A stretch of DNA of 64,000 nt from Marinobacter sp. (lineage in GTDB: Bacteria > Pseudomonadota > Gammaproteobacteria > Pseudomonadales > Oleiphilaceae): positions 1-64,000 of the forward strand of contig JASBRL010000059.1 in the NCBI GenBank assembly GCA_030149475.1. The letters run 5' to 3'. The stretch's first letter is position 1, and each line of letters begins with the position of its first letter. The position numbers and the translations under genes are program-made. Below are positions 41,289 to 51,195 of this stretch, piece by piece. The notes under the pieces are model-generated. The model was not told the DNA's origin and ran no database searches. It saw nothing but the letters and a program-made list of their open reading frames with translations.

Positions 41289-44200
41289 TGCCCCGTCCGC
41301 GGGAACAATTCTTCAGTTTACCGCTGTTGCTGGTCATTGGTGGACTGATGGCGCTGGTGCTCTATATTCTGTTTCCACGCCAGGCAATCTTCGAGGACAC
41401 CAATTACCTGGATCATCCGGACGGACTTTCCATTGCCTACCTCGATGTGCTGCTGCAGTCCGACCCCGGCAATCAGGCCCTGCGCATCAACTTCGCCCGT
41501 ATGCTGGGCGAGGTTGGTCAGATACGCCGCGCTGAACGGGTTCTGGAACCCTTACTGTCTGCCGATCCGGTTCCTCCGACGGCCTACGCTGACTACCTGC
41601 ACCTGCTTGCCAGACAATTATTCGATCTCCCGCCCGGTGCCGCGCGCGAAGCCGCCCGGGCCGTCCTGTTCCACCGTGCCACGGGGGTGCTCCAGCAGGA
41701 CTATTCCTTTACCCGTAAGCAGGAGATCCTCAAACCGGTGGTGGACTGGCTCACCCCCAGACAGTCTCTCAAATTGCTCAAGGCCATGCTGGCCCAGGCC
41801 CCTGAACCGGATCAACAACTGGCCCTGGCCAGACAGGTGGCCCACTACCAGGAAGCCCGGGGGGACCCGGGAGCTGCCGCCACGACGCTGAAAGACCGTC
41901 TCGGACTGGTCTACACCGCCAGTGGCGAGTCGCTGGTTGCCGAAATCATCCGTCTCCAACTGGCTGCCGGCCAGCCCCGCCAGGCACTGGATACGTTCAA
42001 AACCTATCTGGCCAACGATCAAATGGGCGAGACCGGACTACGCCAGGGTATACGCCTGGCGCAACTGGCGGGCGAACCAGGCGCGACTCGCCGATGGCTT
42101 GAGCAACTGGCCCGCCTGGTTCCGGACAACCTGACATTGCAACGCCAGTTGCTGGCGGCCGAGCTGGCGACCGGTCGGGTGGCGGCTGCACTGGATACCG
42201 CCCGGCGGCTTCAGCGGCATCCGGCCCAGCTCACCATGGCCGATCAACGGCAGGTCGCGCGAATCCTCGAGTGGAATCAGCGACCCGGCGAGGCCCTGGA
42301 TGCCTGGCAGGCGTTGTACCTGAACAGTGGAGACCGGGAAGCCTACACCAGAGCGCGCACGCTTGCAGCGGAGCTTTTACGATGGGCGGACCTGCGTCGA
42401 CTGCTGGAACACGCCAGACAGACCGGCCCGTTCAGTGTCTCCGAGTACGAGCAACTGGCGGATGTGCTGGTGCGCCAGGGCGATATCCGAACGGCCCGCC
42501 AACGCCTGCAGGCGGGGTTGGCCGCACACCCCGGGTCGACCCGCCTGATCCAGCGTGACCTTGTGCTGGCGCTGAACACGCGGGATTTCAGAACCGCCAT
42601 AGCGCTGCTGGAAAGTCGGCCAGACCGGACCGATACCGAGCGGGTTCAACTGGCCAACCTCTACTGGCGGACACGGCAGCCAGAGCGCGCCCTGGCACTA
42701 CTGATGTTTGAACCCGAGGACCCGGAACTGGCACAGGAGGTTCAGGTCATGCGCATTGACCTCGCGCTCATGCTGGGCAAAACCGACGTCCTGAAGCAGG
42801 ACTACAAACGCCTGATGGCAACGGCTGTCAGCAACACCGACCCCACTGTGCAGGATCGGCTGCTCACGCTGTCGGGCCTGTTCGGAGACTACCGCCATGC
42901 TCTTGACCTCAGTAGGGCCCGCTTCAAGCAGACCGGCGATGTCCGCTATCTTGCCGCTATGGCTGAATACCAGTTAACGCTGGAAGCCTGGCCCGGCCTC
43001 GCCAAAACCCTGCGCCAATGGCGCGCCAGTGACCCGGAATCCCGACAGGCTGAACGCTACTGGACACTGCTGGCGTTACTGCGCCAGCACCGGGGCAATA
43101 TCGCCGGGGCCGACCAGGCATTTCAACAGGCCTTCCGCCTGGCACCCGAGAATGAGGACGTGCTGGTAAGCTGGGCCTGGCTCAAGATTGCCAATCGGGA
43201 CACTCTGGGCAACACCCTTCCGGCACTGCTGGCAAGATTGTCCCGCGATCCGGGCCCGGCCGCCTATCCGGTGCTCGCCTTTGGCTACAGCGCCCTGGAT
43301 CAGCCCTGGGTAGCGCGTTACTGGTTCACCCGGGGCCTGGACACTCATGGTGACGATCCCGACTGGCTGCTCGCCACCGCACAGACCCTGGAACGCACCG
43401 ATGGCGCTCGCAGAGCCGAACAGTTATGGGCCAGACTGAGCGCCCTCGATGCCACCACAACACCCGACATCGAGACCCGACTGGCCCTCTATCAGGCGCG
43501 AGGCCGAGACCGGCTGGCCCGCCGGACGCTGACAGACTTTCTTCAGCGCCATCCCCGGCCCGATGGTGAGGGTATCGCCGAAGCACTCGCCAACCGCGCC
43601 CTTGCGCTGGGCAATGCTCCCGTTGCTGAAGCCATGCTGCCAGCACTGTCGTCGAACGCCGCGGGTCGGGTCAGACGTGCGCTCTGGCCCGGCCAGGAAA
43701 CCCGCCGTGCCCAGGCGCACCGACTGACTGCCCAGCTCGATCAGTTGTCGGTTCCTGCCAGCCCCGACAGTCACCGGACTACGCTCGACGACGCCATCGC
43801 TCTGCACCAGGTGTTTGCCCGGAGCCTGCAGACCGGCAGCCACTGGCAGGACCTGGGCAATTTTTCGGTGGTTTCCAGTGGACTCACTGCAACCACCAGT
43901 ACAGACCGGTTCAATCTGCAAGCCAGCATCCAGTCCCGGCGGGCCACTGGCCGCGGCCGCCTGCGTCAATCGCCGTCACCGGGTACCGAAACAACGCTGG
44001 CCCTGAGCGGTGGCGACCCGTCCTTTGGCTGGCGTCTCAGTGTGGCCCGGATACCCCGCTATCAGACCAGCGATACGGCGACCGCTGCCGAGGGCTCCTG
44101 GCGTGCCGACGACAGCCTGACGTTCACCGCCGGCCTGAGCCTTAAGGAACGCACCCCCGACAGCGCGGAGGCCTGGTGGCTGACCCGCCGTAACCGTTAC

Positions 44201-44740
44201 CATCTGGCCACGACCTACACACCGTTCTCACGGTTGACAGTAAGTGCGGACCTTGAACGGTATACCGTTGAAAACGTTGAAGGTCGACGCCTTGGACAAG
44301 GCCACGGCATCGACCTGAGCGGCACCTATTCACTGTTTCGCAATGACCCGGCGTGGCAGCTGTCAGCCGGCTATCGCGACCAGCAACTATCGCCCAACGG
44401 CCCCTTGCCCGCTGCAACGCTTAACGCTCTGGACCGGCCCCTGGCCAGTGATGAGCTGTTATCACGGCGGTACCAGCGAATCGGGCTGAGCAGTCGATGG
44501 CTGCACGGTGAGCCTGGGGCAATATACCGCTCCACACCCTCACCCAGAGCATTGCTGGAGCTTGAAGCGGGATACACCCTGTCAACCGCAACACCTGACC
44601 TGGGCGTGACGCTCGGGCTGGGCTGGCGGGTGCTGGGCGACGATGAACTGGCACTGACCGGGCGCTGGCTGTCTGCCGGACTGGGCGGCAAAAGCCGAAC
44701 CAGCCTGAATCTGGATTACACTATTTACTTTGGCCGTTAA
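41288..44740 (+). CDS. pelB: PelB: TPR-containing outer-membrane exporter
   Basis: GTG start overlapping the pelA stop; TM, many TPR-like repeats, C-terminal beta-barrel; position in pel operon. Confidence 0.93.
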   Translation: MPRPREQFFSLPLLLVIGGLMALVLYILFPRQAIFEDTNYLDHPDGLSIAYLDVLLQSDPGNQALRINFARMLGEVGQIRRAERVLEPLLSADPVPPTAYADYLHLLARQLFDLPPGAAREAARAVLFHRATGVLQQDYSFTRKQEILKPVVDWLTPRQSLKLLKAMLAQAPEPDQQLALARQVAHYQEARGDPGAAATTLKDRLGLVYTASGESLVAEIIRLQLAAGQPRQALDTFKTYLANDQMGETGLRQGIRLAQLAGEPGATRRWLEQLARLVPDNLTLQRQLLAAELATGRVAAALDTARRLQRHPAQLTMADQRQVARILEWNQRPGEALDAWQALYLNSGDREAYTRARTLAAELLRWADLRRLLEHARQTGPFSVSEYEQLADVLVRQGDIRTARQRLQAGLAAHPGSTRLIQRDLVLALNTRDFRTAIALLESRPDRTDTERVQLANLYWRTRQPERALALLMFEPEDPELAQEVQVMRIDLALMLGKTDVLKQDYKRLMATAVSNTDPTVQDRLLTLSGLFGDYRHALDLSRARFKQTGDVRYLAAMAEYQLTLEAWPGLAKTLRQWRASDPESRQAERYWTLLALLRQHRGNIAGADQAFQQAFRLAPENEDVLVSWAWLKIANRDTLGNTLPALLARLSRDPGPAAYPVLAFGYSALDQPWVARYWFTRGLDTHGDDPDWLLATAQTLERTDGARRAEQLWARLSALDATTTPDIETRLALYQARGRDRLARRTLTDFLQRHPRPDGEGIAEALANRALALGNAPVAEAMLPALSSNAAGRVRRALWPGQETRRAQAHRLTAQLDQLSVPASPDSHRTTLDDAIALHQVFARSLQTGSHWQDLGNFSVVSSGLTATTSTDRFNLQASIQSRRATGRGRLRQSPSPGTETTLALSGGDPSFGWRLSVARIPRYQTSDTATAAEGSWRADDSLTFTAGLSLKERTPDSAEAWWLTRRNRYHLATTYTPFSRLTVSADLERYTVENVEGRRLGQGHGIDLSGTYSLFRNDPAWQLSAGYRDQQLSPNGPLPAATLNALDRPLASDELLSRRYQRIGLSSRWLHGEPGAIYRSTPSPRALLELEAGYTLSTATPDLGVTLGLGWRVLGDDELALTGRWLSAGLGGKSRTSLNLDYTIYFGR

Positions 44741-44751
44741 GGAGATCAACC

Positions 44752-45276
44752 ATGAATTTAATCAAGCGAAGCGCCTGGCTGGTACTGGTGTTGCTGGCGG
44801 GCTGCTCGGTAATGCAGAGCCAGCAGGGGCCCAAGATCCCCCGCCAAAGCGCGTTTGCGGTCATTCCCCTGATCAATCTGTCGCAGACACCGCAGGCAGG
44901 CGAGCAGGCTGCGAGTGTGCTGGCCGCCATCATGCGGGCACATGACGCGGGACCGGTGGTACTCAACCTGCCCGAGGAGCGCGATCTGCTGGTCGACAAT
45001 AGCGGCGAACAACGTCAGCAGGCCATACAGTCCGCCCGGTCAGGAGGCGCCAAGTTTCTGGTCTCCGGTACTGTCGAAGAATGGCGCTACAAAAGTGGCC
45101 TGGATGGTGAACCCGCTGTCGGCGTAACCCTCGAGGTCCGGTCCGCCAGCGATAACCAGCTGGTGTGGTCGGGAACGGCCGCCCGCACCGGCTGGGGTCG
45201 TGAAAGCCTGAGCGTGGCGGCGCACAAAGTTCTCGACGAACTGGTCGGTGCCATGCCGCTGACCTCGCGCCCCTGA
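44752..45276 (+). CDS. pelC: PelC: outer-membrane lipoprotein
   Basis: Lipobox LLAGCS; position between pelB and pelD. Confidence 0.93.
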   Translation: MNLIKRSAWLVLVLLAGCSVMQSQQGPKIPRQSAFAVIPLINLSQTPQAGEQAASVLAAIMRAHDAGPVVLNLPEERDLLVDNSGEQRQQAIQSARSGGAKFLVSGTVEEWRYKSGLDGEPAVGVTLEVRSASDNQLVWSGTAARTGWGRESLSVAAHKVLDELVGAMPLTSRP

Positions 45277-45288
45277 GTCGGCCCAGGC

Positions 45289-46632
45289 ATGACGACCCGG
45301 CACTCACCCCCCCGCGACACCAGCCGGATCAGCGGTCCAATGCGCTGGTTTGAAACCCTGGTCATTACCGGTTTCTTTTTCATCCTGGGTGCCTGGAACC
45401 AGCCGGATGACCCCTTTTACATTAACGCAACCTTTCCCTGGCCAGTCATGGCCCCCCTGCTTGTCGGTCTGCACTACGGTTTTTTTATGGCGCTGATTTC
45501 AGCCCTGCTAATTTTGCTCGGCCTGGGGGCTTACCTGCGACTGCAACCCGGGCCGGACGGAGCGTTTCCGTTCACCTGGTCGATTGGTATTCTCGCGGTC
45601 AGCCTGATTGCCGGCGAGTTTCGCGACTACTGGGAGCGGCAGCGACAGCAGCTAAGCGCCAGCAATACCTATCGACAGTCGCGTCTGGAAGAGTTTACCC
45701 GCAACTATTACCTGCTCAAGGTCTCTCACGACCGGCTTGAACAGCAGTTGGCCGGCAGCGCGAGTAGCCTGCGGGAGGCCCTGCGTCGCCTGCAGGCTGA
45801 TATTCGCCAGAGTGGTGAGGGCGGACTGACACCCGTCGTCGCCAGTGCCCTGCTCCAGCTACTGGTGCGCTATGGGCAATTGCAGGTTGCGGCGATCTAT
45901 GCCGTTCAGGATGGTCGGACCGGCGCTGAACCCCTGGCCACTATCGGTCGGTTCCGACAGATTGCGGCCGAAGACCCGCTGTTGCACAGGGCCCTGGCCG
46001 AGCGCACGCTGATTTCCATCCAGACCGAATATCATCAGAAACAGACGGCGTTCAATACCGAACTGCTGGCAGCGATTCCCCTCATCAATTCCAATGATCA
46101 ACTCATCGGGCTCTGCGCGATCGAAGGCATGCCGTTTTTCAGCTTCGAACAGCGCACACTGCGATTTCTGGCCATTCTGGCCGGCCACATGGCGGATATG
46201 GTGAGCGAACAGCTTACAGCCGGTTCTGAAGCCAACGCCGGGCTGCGCACGCTCAGGCGCCACCTGGCGCGATCGGGCCTGGATGCCGAACAGTACAGCC
46301 TGCCCTCCGCGCTGGTGGTGTTGAACCTGCCCGACACCCCGGACTCCCGCCAGGTGGCCGAGCAGGTGGTACGGATTCGGCGGGGGCTCGATGTCATCGC
46401 CGAACATCACCAGGACAACCGGCACCTGTTGATGATCCTGATGCCCCTGACCGATGAGCTGGGCGTCGCCGGCTATCTTCAGCGCCTGGATGATGAACTG
46501 CGAACCTACCGGGGCGTTGCCGTGGCTGACTGGGATACCCAGCCGCTGACGCTGCAGATCCGCAGACTGGACGATGCCCGGCAATGGCTCGAGCATCAAC
46601 TGGCCCACCCGGGTGACTTGCGCCATGAGTAG
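45289..46632 (+). CDS. pelD: PelD: membrane c-di-GMP receptor (GAF + degenerate GGDEF)
   Basis: N-terminal TM helices, GAF-like domain, RxxD motif RGLD; position in operon. Confidence 0.93.
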   Translation: MTTRHSPPRDTSRISGPMRWFETLVITGFFFILGAWNQPDDPFYINATFPWPVMAPLLVGLHYGFFMALISALLILLGLGAYLRLQPGPDGAFPFTWSIGILAVSLIAGEFRDYWERQRQQLSASNTYRQSRLEEFTRNYYLLKVSHDRLEQQLAGSASSLREALRRLQADIRQSGEGGLTPVVASALLQLLVRYGQLQVAAIYAVQDGRTGAEPLATIGRFRQIAAEDPLLHRALAERTLISIQTEYHQKQTAFNTELLAAIPLINSNDQLIGLCAIEGMPFFSFEQRTLRFLAILAGHMADMVSEQLTAGSEANAGLRTLRRHLARSGLDAEQYSLPSALVVLNLPDTPDSRQVAEQVVRIRRGLDVIAEHHQDNRHLLMILMPLTDELGVAGYLQRLDDELRTYRGVAVADWDTQPLTLQIRRLDDARQWLEHQLAHPGDLRHE

Positions 46633-47611
46633 CAACTGGCTGTTCCTGCTCGCCGCCGGACTGGAGCTCGGGGGGGTCAGCAACCTGCTTGTGGCGACGC
46701 CGGGCAGTGCCCAGTTGTTAGCCTACCTGGTGGCACATGCCATGGCCTGCGCCCTGCTCTCCATGGTGCTGTTACCCTTTTTGCCCGAACGCTACCGCGG
46801 TCAGCCGCTGACCTCCGCTGCGTTCCTGTTTACGCTGCAGTTCGCTGTCCCGTTCATCGGCAGCGTCGGCGTGGTGGTTGGTATCCTGCTCGCGCTGTAT
46901 CTGCCCCGTACTGACCGGGAATTACCCTGGCAGGAAATCCGCATTCCCGAGTTGCCCTTCACGCCGGTCGATATGAGCCAGCAGGTTGTTTATAGTCAGG
47001 GCGGACTGCAACAGGTGCTCCGAGAAGCAAGCGACCCGGACAAACGACTCAAGGCACTCATGGCCACTCGCCAGATGAATGAACGGGACGCCATCGCCAT
47101 TCTTCGTGACGCCCTCAGAGACAAGGTGGACGACGTTCGGCTGCTGGCCTATTCCATGCTGGAGCAGAAGGAAAAAACACTTGCCCAACGGGCCAGTCAA
47201 TTGCAACTGGCGCTGGCCAATGCCTCCGATACCGACGCGGTCAGCGTACAGCGCCGGCTGGCCCAGGTCTGGTGGGAAATGGCGTATCTGGGCCTTGCCC
47301 AGGGCGGGTTGCGTGGGTACTACCTGAACAGTGCACGAGGCATGCTTTCAGACCTGACCCGGCGGCGTGCCCAACACGGTGACTGGCGACTGCTGGGACG
47401 CGTGGAACTGGCACTGGGACATCTGCCAGAAGCTGAACAGGCGTTTCGGCAAGGGCTTGCGTCCGGCGCGCCGGAAGCGCTGATCATGCCGTACCTGGCG
47501 GAACTGGCCTTTTTGCGGCGGGATTTTGAGGGCGTACGGGCGGCGCTGAGCCGGTGCCCTGCCGATCAGTTGCACCCGTCAATTCTGCCGCTTATCGAGG
47601 CCTGGCTATGA
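46625..47611 (+). CDS. pelE: PelE: inner-membrane TPR protein
   Basis: N-terminal hydrophobic helices + TPR-like region; overlaps pelD stop. Confidence 0.92.
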   Translation: MSSNWLFLLAAGLELGGVSNLLVATPGSAQLLAYLVAHAMACALLSMVLLPFLPERYRGQPLTSAAFLFTLQFAVPFIGSVGVVVGILLALYLPRTDRELPWQEIRIPELPFTPVDMSQQVVYSQGGLQQVLREASDPDKRLKALMATRQMNERDAIAILRDALRDKVDDVRLLAYSMLEQKEKTLAQRASQLQLALANASDTDAVSVQRRLAQVWWEMAYLGLAQGGLRGYYLNSARGMLSDLTRRRAQHGDWRLLGRVELALGHLPEAEQAFRQGLASGAPEALIMPYLAELAFLRRDFEGVRAALSRCPADQLHPSILPLIEAWL

Positions 47612-49128
47612 CCCCCAAAACGCCCATCCGCAAACCGCGGGCAGACATCGCACTGCTGCTGGAAGGCACTTACCCGTTTATTCGGGGCGGAGTTTCATCC
47701 TGGGTCCATCAGATCATTACCGGCCTGCCCCGGTTCACGTTTGCACTGATTTTTCTGGGTGGTGATCGCAGCCACTACGGCAAACAGCAATACACGCTTC
47801 CTGACAATGTGACGCATCTGGAGTGTCACTACCTGATGGACACCCACAGCGGCGAGAAACCGAGGCCAAGGCACGGCAACCAGGCCGCATTCGACGCCCA
47901 GAAAACACTCCACGACCAGTTCCGCTCCGGGGCCTCTGTGCCACCCGCTATTCTGCACCGTGTATTCAGCGATCTGGGCAGGCCCGGCGGCATTTCCCGG
48001 GAAGATTTCCTGTACAGCAAAGCCAGTTGGGAGATGATTGATGACAGTTACCGAAGGTTCTGCACCGAGCCTTCCTTTGTCGACTATTTCTGGTCAATAC
48101 GGATCATGCACGCGCCCCTGTTCCAACTTGCCGATGTCGCTCGCAACCTGCCCGAGGTAAACATGGTTCACGCCATCTCCACCGGCTATGCGGGTCTGCT
48201 GGGCGCCATCGTCAGCGAGCAGCGCGGGCTCCCATACGCCCTGTCAGAACACGGCATTTATACCAAGGAGCGCAAGATTGACCTGTCTCAGGCGCAATGG
48301 ATTCACGATCCCACAGATCAGGTCAGCGGTGCACTCAATGCCCAGGTCGGCTATATCCGGCAACTCTGGATTCGTTTTTTTGAGGCGCTGGGGCGTCTGG
48401 CCTATCAACGGGCGGACCCGATCGTATCACTCTATCAGGGCAACCGGCAGCGACAGCTACAGGACGGCGCCCCGGAGGAACGGACACGCATCATCCCCAA
48501 TGGCATTGAACCGATCAATTTTGAGGCCGCCCTGGCCGCTCGCCCCTCCTCCATTCCCAGGGTGCTTGGCCTGGTGGGACGGGTTGTTCCCATAAAGGAT
48601 ATCAAAACCTTTATCCGGGCTATGCGCACCATCTGTGACACCCTGCCGGACGTGGAAGGCTGGATTGTCGGGCCGGAAGATGAAGACCAGGACTATGTGC
48701 GTGAGTGCCGCGAACTGGTGGCCAGTCTGGGACTCGAGCAACAGGTTCTTTTTCTGGGTTTCAGGAACGTTCACGACATTCTGCCACAGCTTGGGCTGAT
48801 GGTACTGACGTCCATTTCGGAAGCACTGCCACTGGTCATCCTGGAAGCACATGCGGCCGGGCTACCCTGCCTGGCAACCGACGTAGGCGCCTGCCGGGAG
48901 TTGCTGGAAGGGGGTAGCGAGGATGATCGCGCACTGGGCGTCAGCGGCGCGGTAGTGCCTATTGCCGACCCGGAAGCGACCGCCAGGGAGGCCATCCGGT
49001 TACTGTCCGATCCGGAGCAGTGGTATCAGGCACAGCGTGCGGGCCTGCAACGGGTGAAGGCATTCTATACCCTGGACAGCATGTTCAGTGCCTACCAGTC
49101 CATCTACGAACAGGCGCTGGAGGGCTGA
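47608..49128 (+). CDS. pelF: PelF: glycosyltransferase
   Basis: DIALLLEGTYPFIRGGVSSWVHQII, RIIPNGIEPINFE, LPLVILEAHAAGLPCLATDVGACRELLEG. Confidence 0.96.
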   Translation: MTPKTPIRKPRADIALLLEGTYPFIRGGVSSWVHQIITGLPRFTFALIFLGGDRSHYGKQQYTLPDNVTHLECHYLMDTHSGEKPRPRHGNQAAFDAQKTLHDQFRSGASVPPAILHRVFSDLGRPGGISREDFLYSKASWEMIDDSYRRFCTEPSFVDYFWSIRIMHAPLFQLADVARNLPEVNMVHAISTGYAGLLGAIVSEQRGLPYALSEHGIYTKERKIDLSQAQWIHDPTDQVSGALNAQVGYIRQLWIRFFEALGRLAYQRADPIVSLYQGNRQRQLQDGAPEERTRIIPNGIEPINFEAALAARPSSIPRVLGLVGRVVPIKDIKTFIRAMRTICDTLPDVEGWIVGPEDEDQDYVRECRELVASLGLEQQVLFLGFRNVHDILPQLGLMVLTSISEALPLVILEAHAAGLPCLATDVGACRELLEGGSEDDRALGVSGAVVPIADPEATAREAIRLLSDPEQWYQAQRAGLQRVKAFYTLDSMFSAYQSIYEQALEG

Positions 49129-50504
49129 TGGCGGGCATTGGCTTCGAAATCCGGCGTATCCTCAAACGGGACAATTTTCTGAGCCTGATTGAAGCCTACG
49201 GGCTGGCTGGCATCATCAGTTCCGGCCCCTGGGTGCTGTCCGTGCTTGGCGTCATGCTGATCGGTATTATCAGTTTCAGCCTGACCGCCAGCGGCACGCC
49301 GGTCGTCCAGTTCCTGGTCTCGGTCACTTACCTGATGGCCGTTTCACTGATCCTCTCAGGCCTGTTCCAGCATGTATTCACACGGTGGGTAGCCGACCGG
49401 CTGTACGCCGGGCAGAACGCGATGATTCTGCCAAACCTGATGGGGCTTATCTGGGTCACGACTGTGCTGTCGCTGGTCATCGGGGCTGGCGCTCTGATGC
49501 TGTTTTTTTCGCAGACACCGGTCTTCTACCGGTTGCTGATGCTGGCCAATTTTGTGGTGCTGTGCAACCTCTGGCCGGTCACTATCTTCTTGTCGAGCAT
49601 GAAATCCTATCAGCGTATCGTGGTGCTGTTTGCCCTTGGATACGGCACCGCCGTGATCAGCGCCATCCGGCTCGCCAATTATGGCCTCGAGGGGCTGCTG
49701 ACGGGGTTGCTGCTCGGTCACAGCCTGCTGTTCTTCAGCTTTTTCTACACGATTATCCGCCAATACCCGGGCAACAGTTTTATCCGTTTCGACTTCCTCC
49801 GGCGCAGCCAGATTTTTCCGTCGCTGATTGCCACCGGGCTGTTGTTCAATGCGGCAGTCTGGGCCGACAAATTTATTTTCTGGTTCTATCCGGGTACCTC
49901 CCAGCCGGTCATCGCCAGCCTGCGCGCATCGGTGATCTACGACCTGCCGATTTTTCTGGCCTACCTGTCGATCATACCCGGCATGGCGGTCTTTCTGGTT
50001 CGTATGGAAACCGATTTCGCTGAAGCCTACGACCGCTTCTACAGTGCCGTACGCGATGGCGATACCCTCGAACGTATCAACGCCTTCCGCGACGACATGG
50101 TGATTGTGGCCCGCAACGGCATATACGAAATATTCAAGGTTCAGGGACTGACGGTGATTCTGCTGTTTCTGTGGGGGCCATCGATCCTTTCCGCGATCGG
50201 CATCTCACCGCTGTACTTACCGTTGTTCCAGATTGATCTGGTCGCGGTTGCCATCCAGTTACTGCTGTTGGCTATCCAGAACGTCCTGTTCTACCTGGAT
50301 GCACGCCGTATCAACGTCACCCTGTGCCTGCTGTTCTTCACCAGCAATGTGGTATTCACGCTCGTCAGCATCCACCTCGGTGCGTCCTTTTACGGCTATG
50401 GCTTTGCGGGCGCGGCGCTGGTTTCCTCGCTGACCGGACTTGGGTTACTGTCACGTAAGTTCCAGAGACTGGAATATGAGACTTTTATGTTACAGGGCCG
50501 GTAA
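49128..50504 (+). CDS. pelG: PelG: Wzx-like multi-TM exporter
   Basis: MAGIGFEIRRILKRDNFLSLIEAYGLAGIISSGPWVLSVL; polytopic; last pel gene. Confidence 0.96.
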   Translation: MAGIGFEIRRILKRDNFLSLIEAYGLAGIISSGPWVLSVLGVMLIGIISFSLTASGTPVVQFLVSVTYLMAVSLILSGLFQHVFTRWVADRLYAGQNAMILPNLMGLIWVTTVLSLVIGAGALMLFFSQTPVFYRLLMLANFVVLCNLWPVTIFLSSMKSYQRIVVLFALGYGTAVISAIRLANYGLEGLLTGLLLGHSLLFFSFFYTIIRQYPGNSFIRFDFLRRSQIFPSLIATGLLFNAAVWADKFIFWFYPGTSQPVIASLRASVIYDLPIFLAYLSIIPGMAVFLVRMETDFAEAYDRFYSAVRDGDTLERINAFRDDMVIVARNGIYEIFKVQGLTVILLFLWGPSILSAIGISPLYLPLFQIDLVAVAIQLLLLAIQNVLFYLDARRINVTLCLLFFTSNVVFTLVSIHLGASFYGYGFAGAALVSSLTGLGLLSRKFQRLEYETFMLQGR

Positions 50505-50531
50505 CCTCACGCCTTCAGACCCGGAGGAACC

Positions 50532-51005
50532 ATGACGCCGCAACAGTCGCTCGCGGAGATCATCGACGACCGCCCGCTGGAATCACTGCTGGTCTGTGGC
50601 GTGCTCAGCAGCCGTATCGGTCGGGCCTGGCACGACCGGCATCCGCAGGGTCATTACACCGAACTGTCGCTGTCAGATCCCAACGCGGACCTGCCACCCG
50701 CCGCTGGCCATGACCTGGCACTGATCGATGACGTGCTGGACAAACTGGGCCATGACGACGGCATGCTGTTGCTCGGCCAGCTCCGCAACTTCGGCACCCA
50801 CCGGATCGCGGTCATCGTGGCAGACACGCCCGGCTGGCAACTGAACGACTTTCTCGGCCTTGGCTTTCAGCGTCAGGGGCATCTTCAGGGGACGCCGGAA
50901 CGCACGCTCTATACCTACAATATCGACAGCTACAACCGACGACGCGCCTGGAACAACCCCCAATACTGGGCCAATCCGGACATGTGGGACAAGGCGCGCT
51001 GGTGA
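50532..51005 (+). CDS. Conserved hypothetical protein (DUF6231-like)
   Basis: 157 aa ORF 27 bp after pelG, same strand, RBS-like GGAGGA upstream. Confidence 0.75.
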   Translation: MTPQQSLAEIIDDRPLESLLVCGVLSSRIGRAWHDRHPQGHYTELSLSDPNADLPPAAGHDLALIDDVLDKLGHDDGMLLLGQLRNFGTHRIAVIVADTPGWQLNDFLGLGFQRQGHLQGTPERTLYTYNIDSYNRRRAWNNPQYWANPDMWDKARW

Positions 51006-51195
51006 GCGCCGATACATTTACTACTTTAGTCTCATTCTGTCCGCCTGACCAAATACTTTGTCTTTTTATTCAATGGCTTGAAAAAACGCCCTGAAACGCG
51101 ATCTTGTAATCCCCGCGCGGTCCTTCTAATTTAACGGGCGTGACGCCATCGGCTGCACACTTCGATCACCACTTCCGGATGCAGACCGCCGACGT

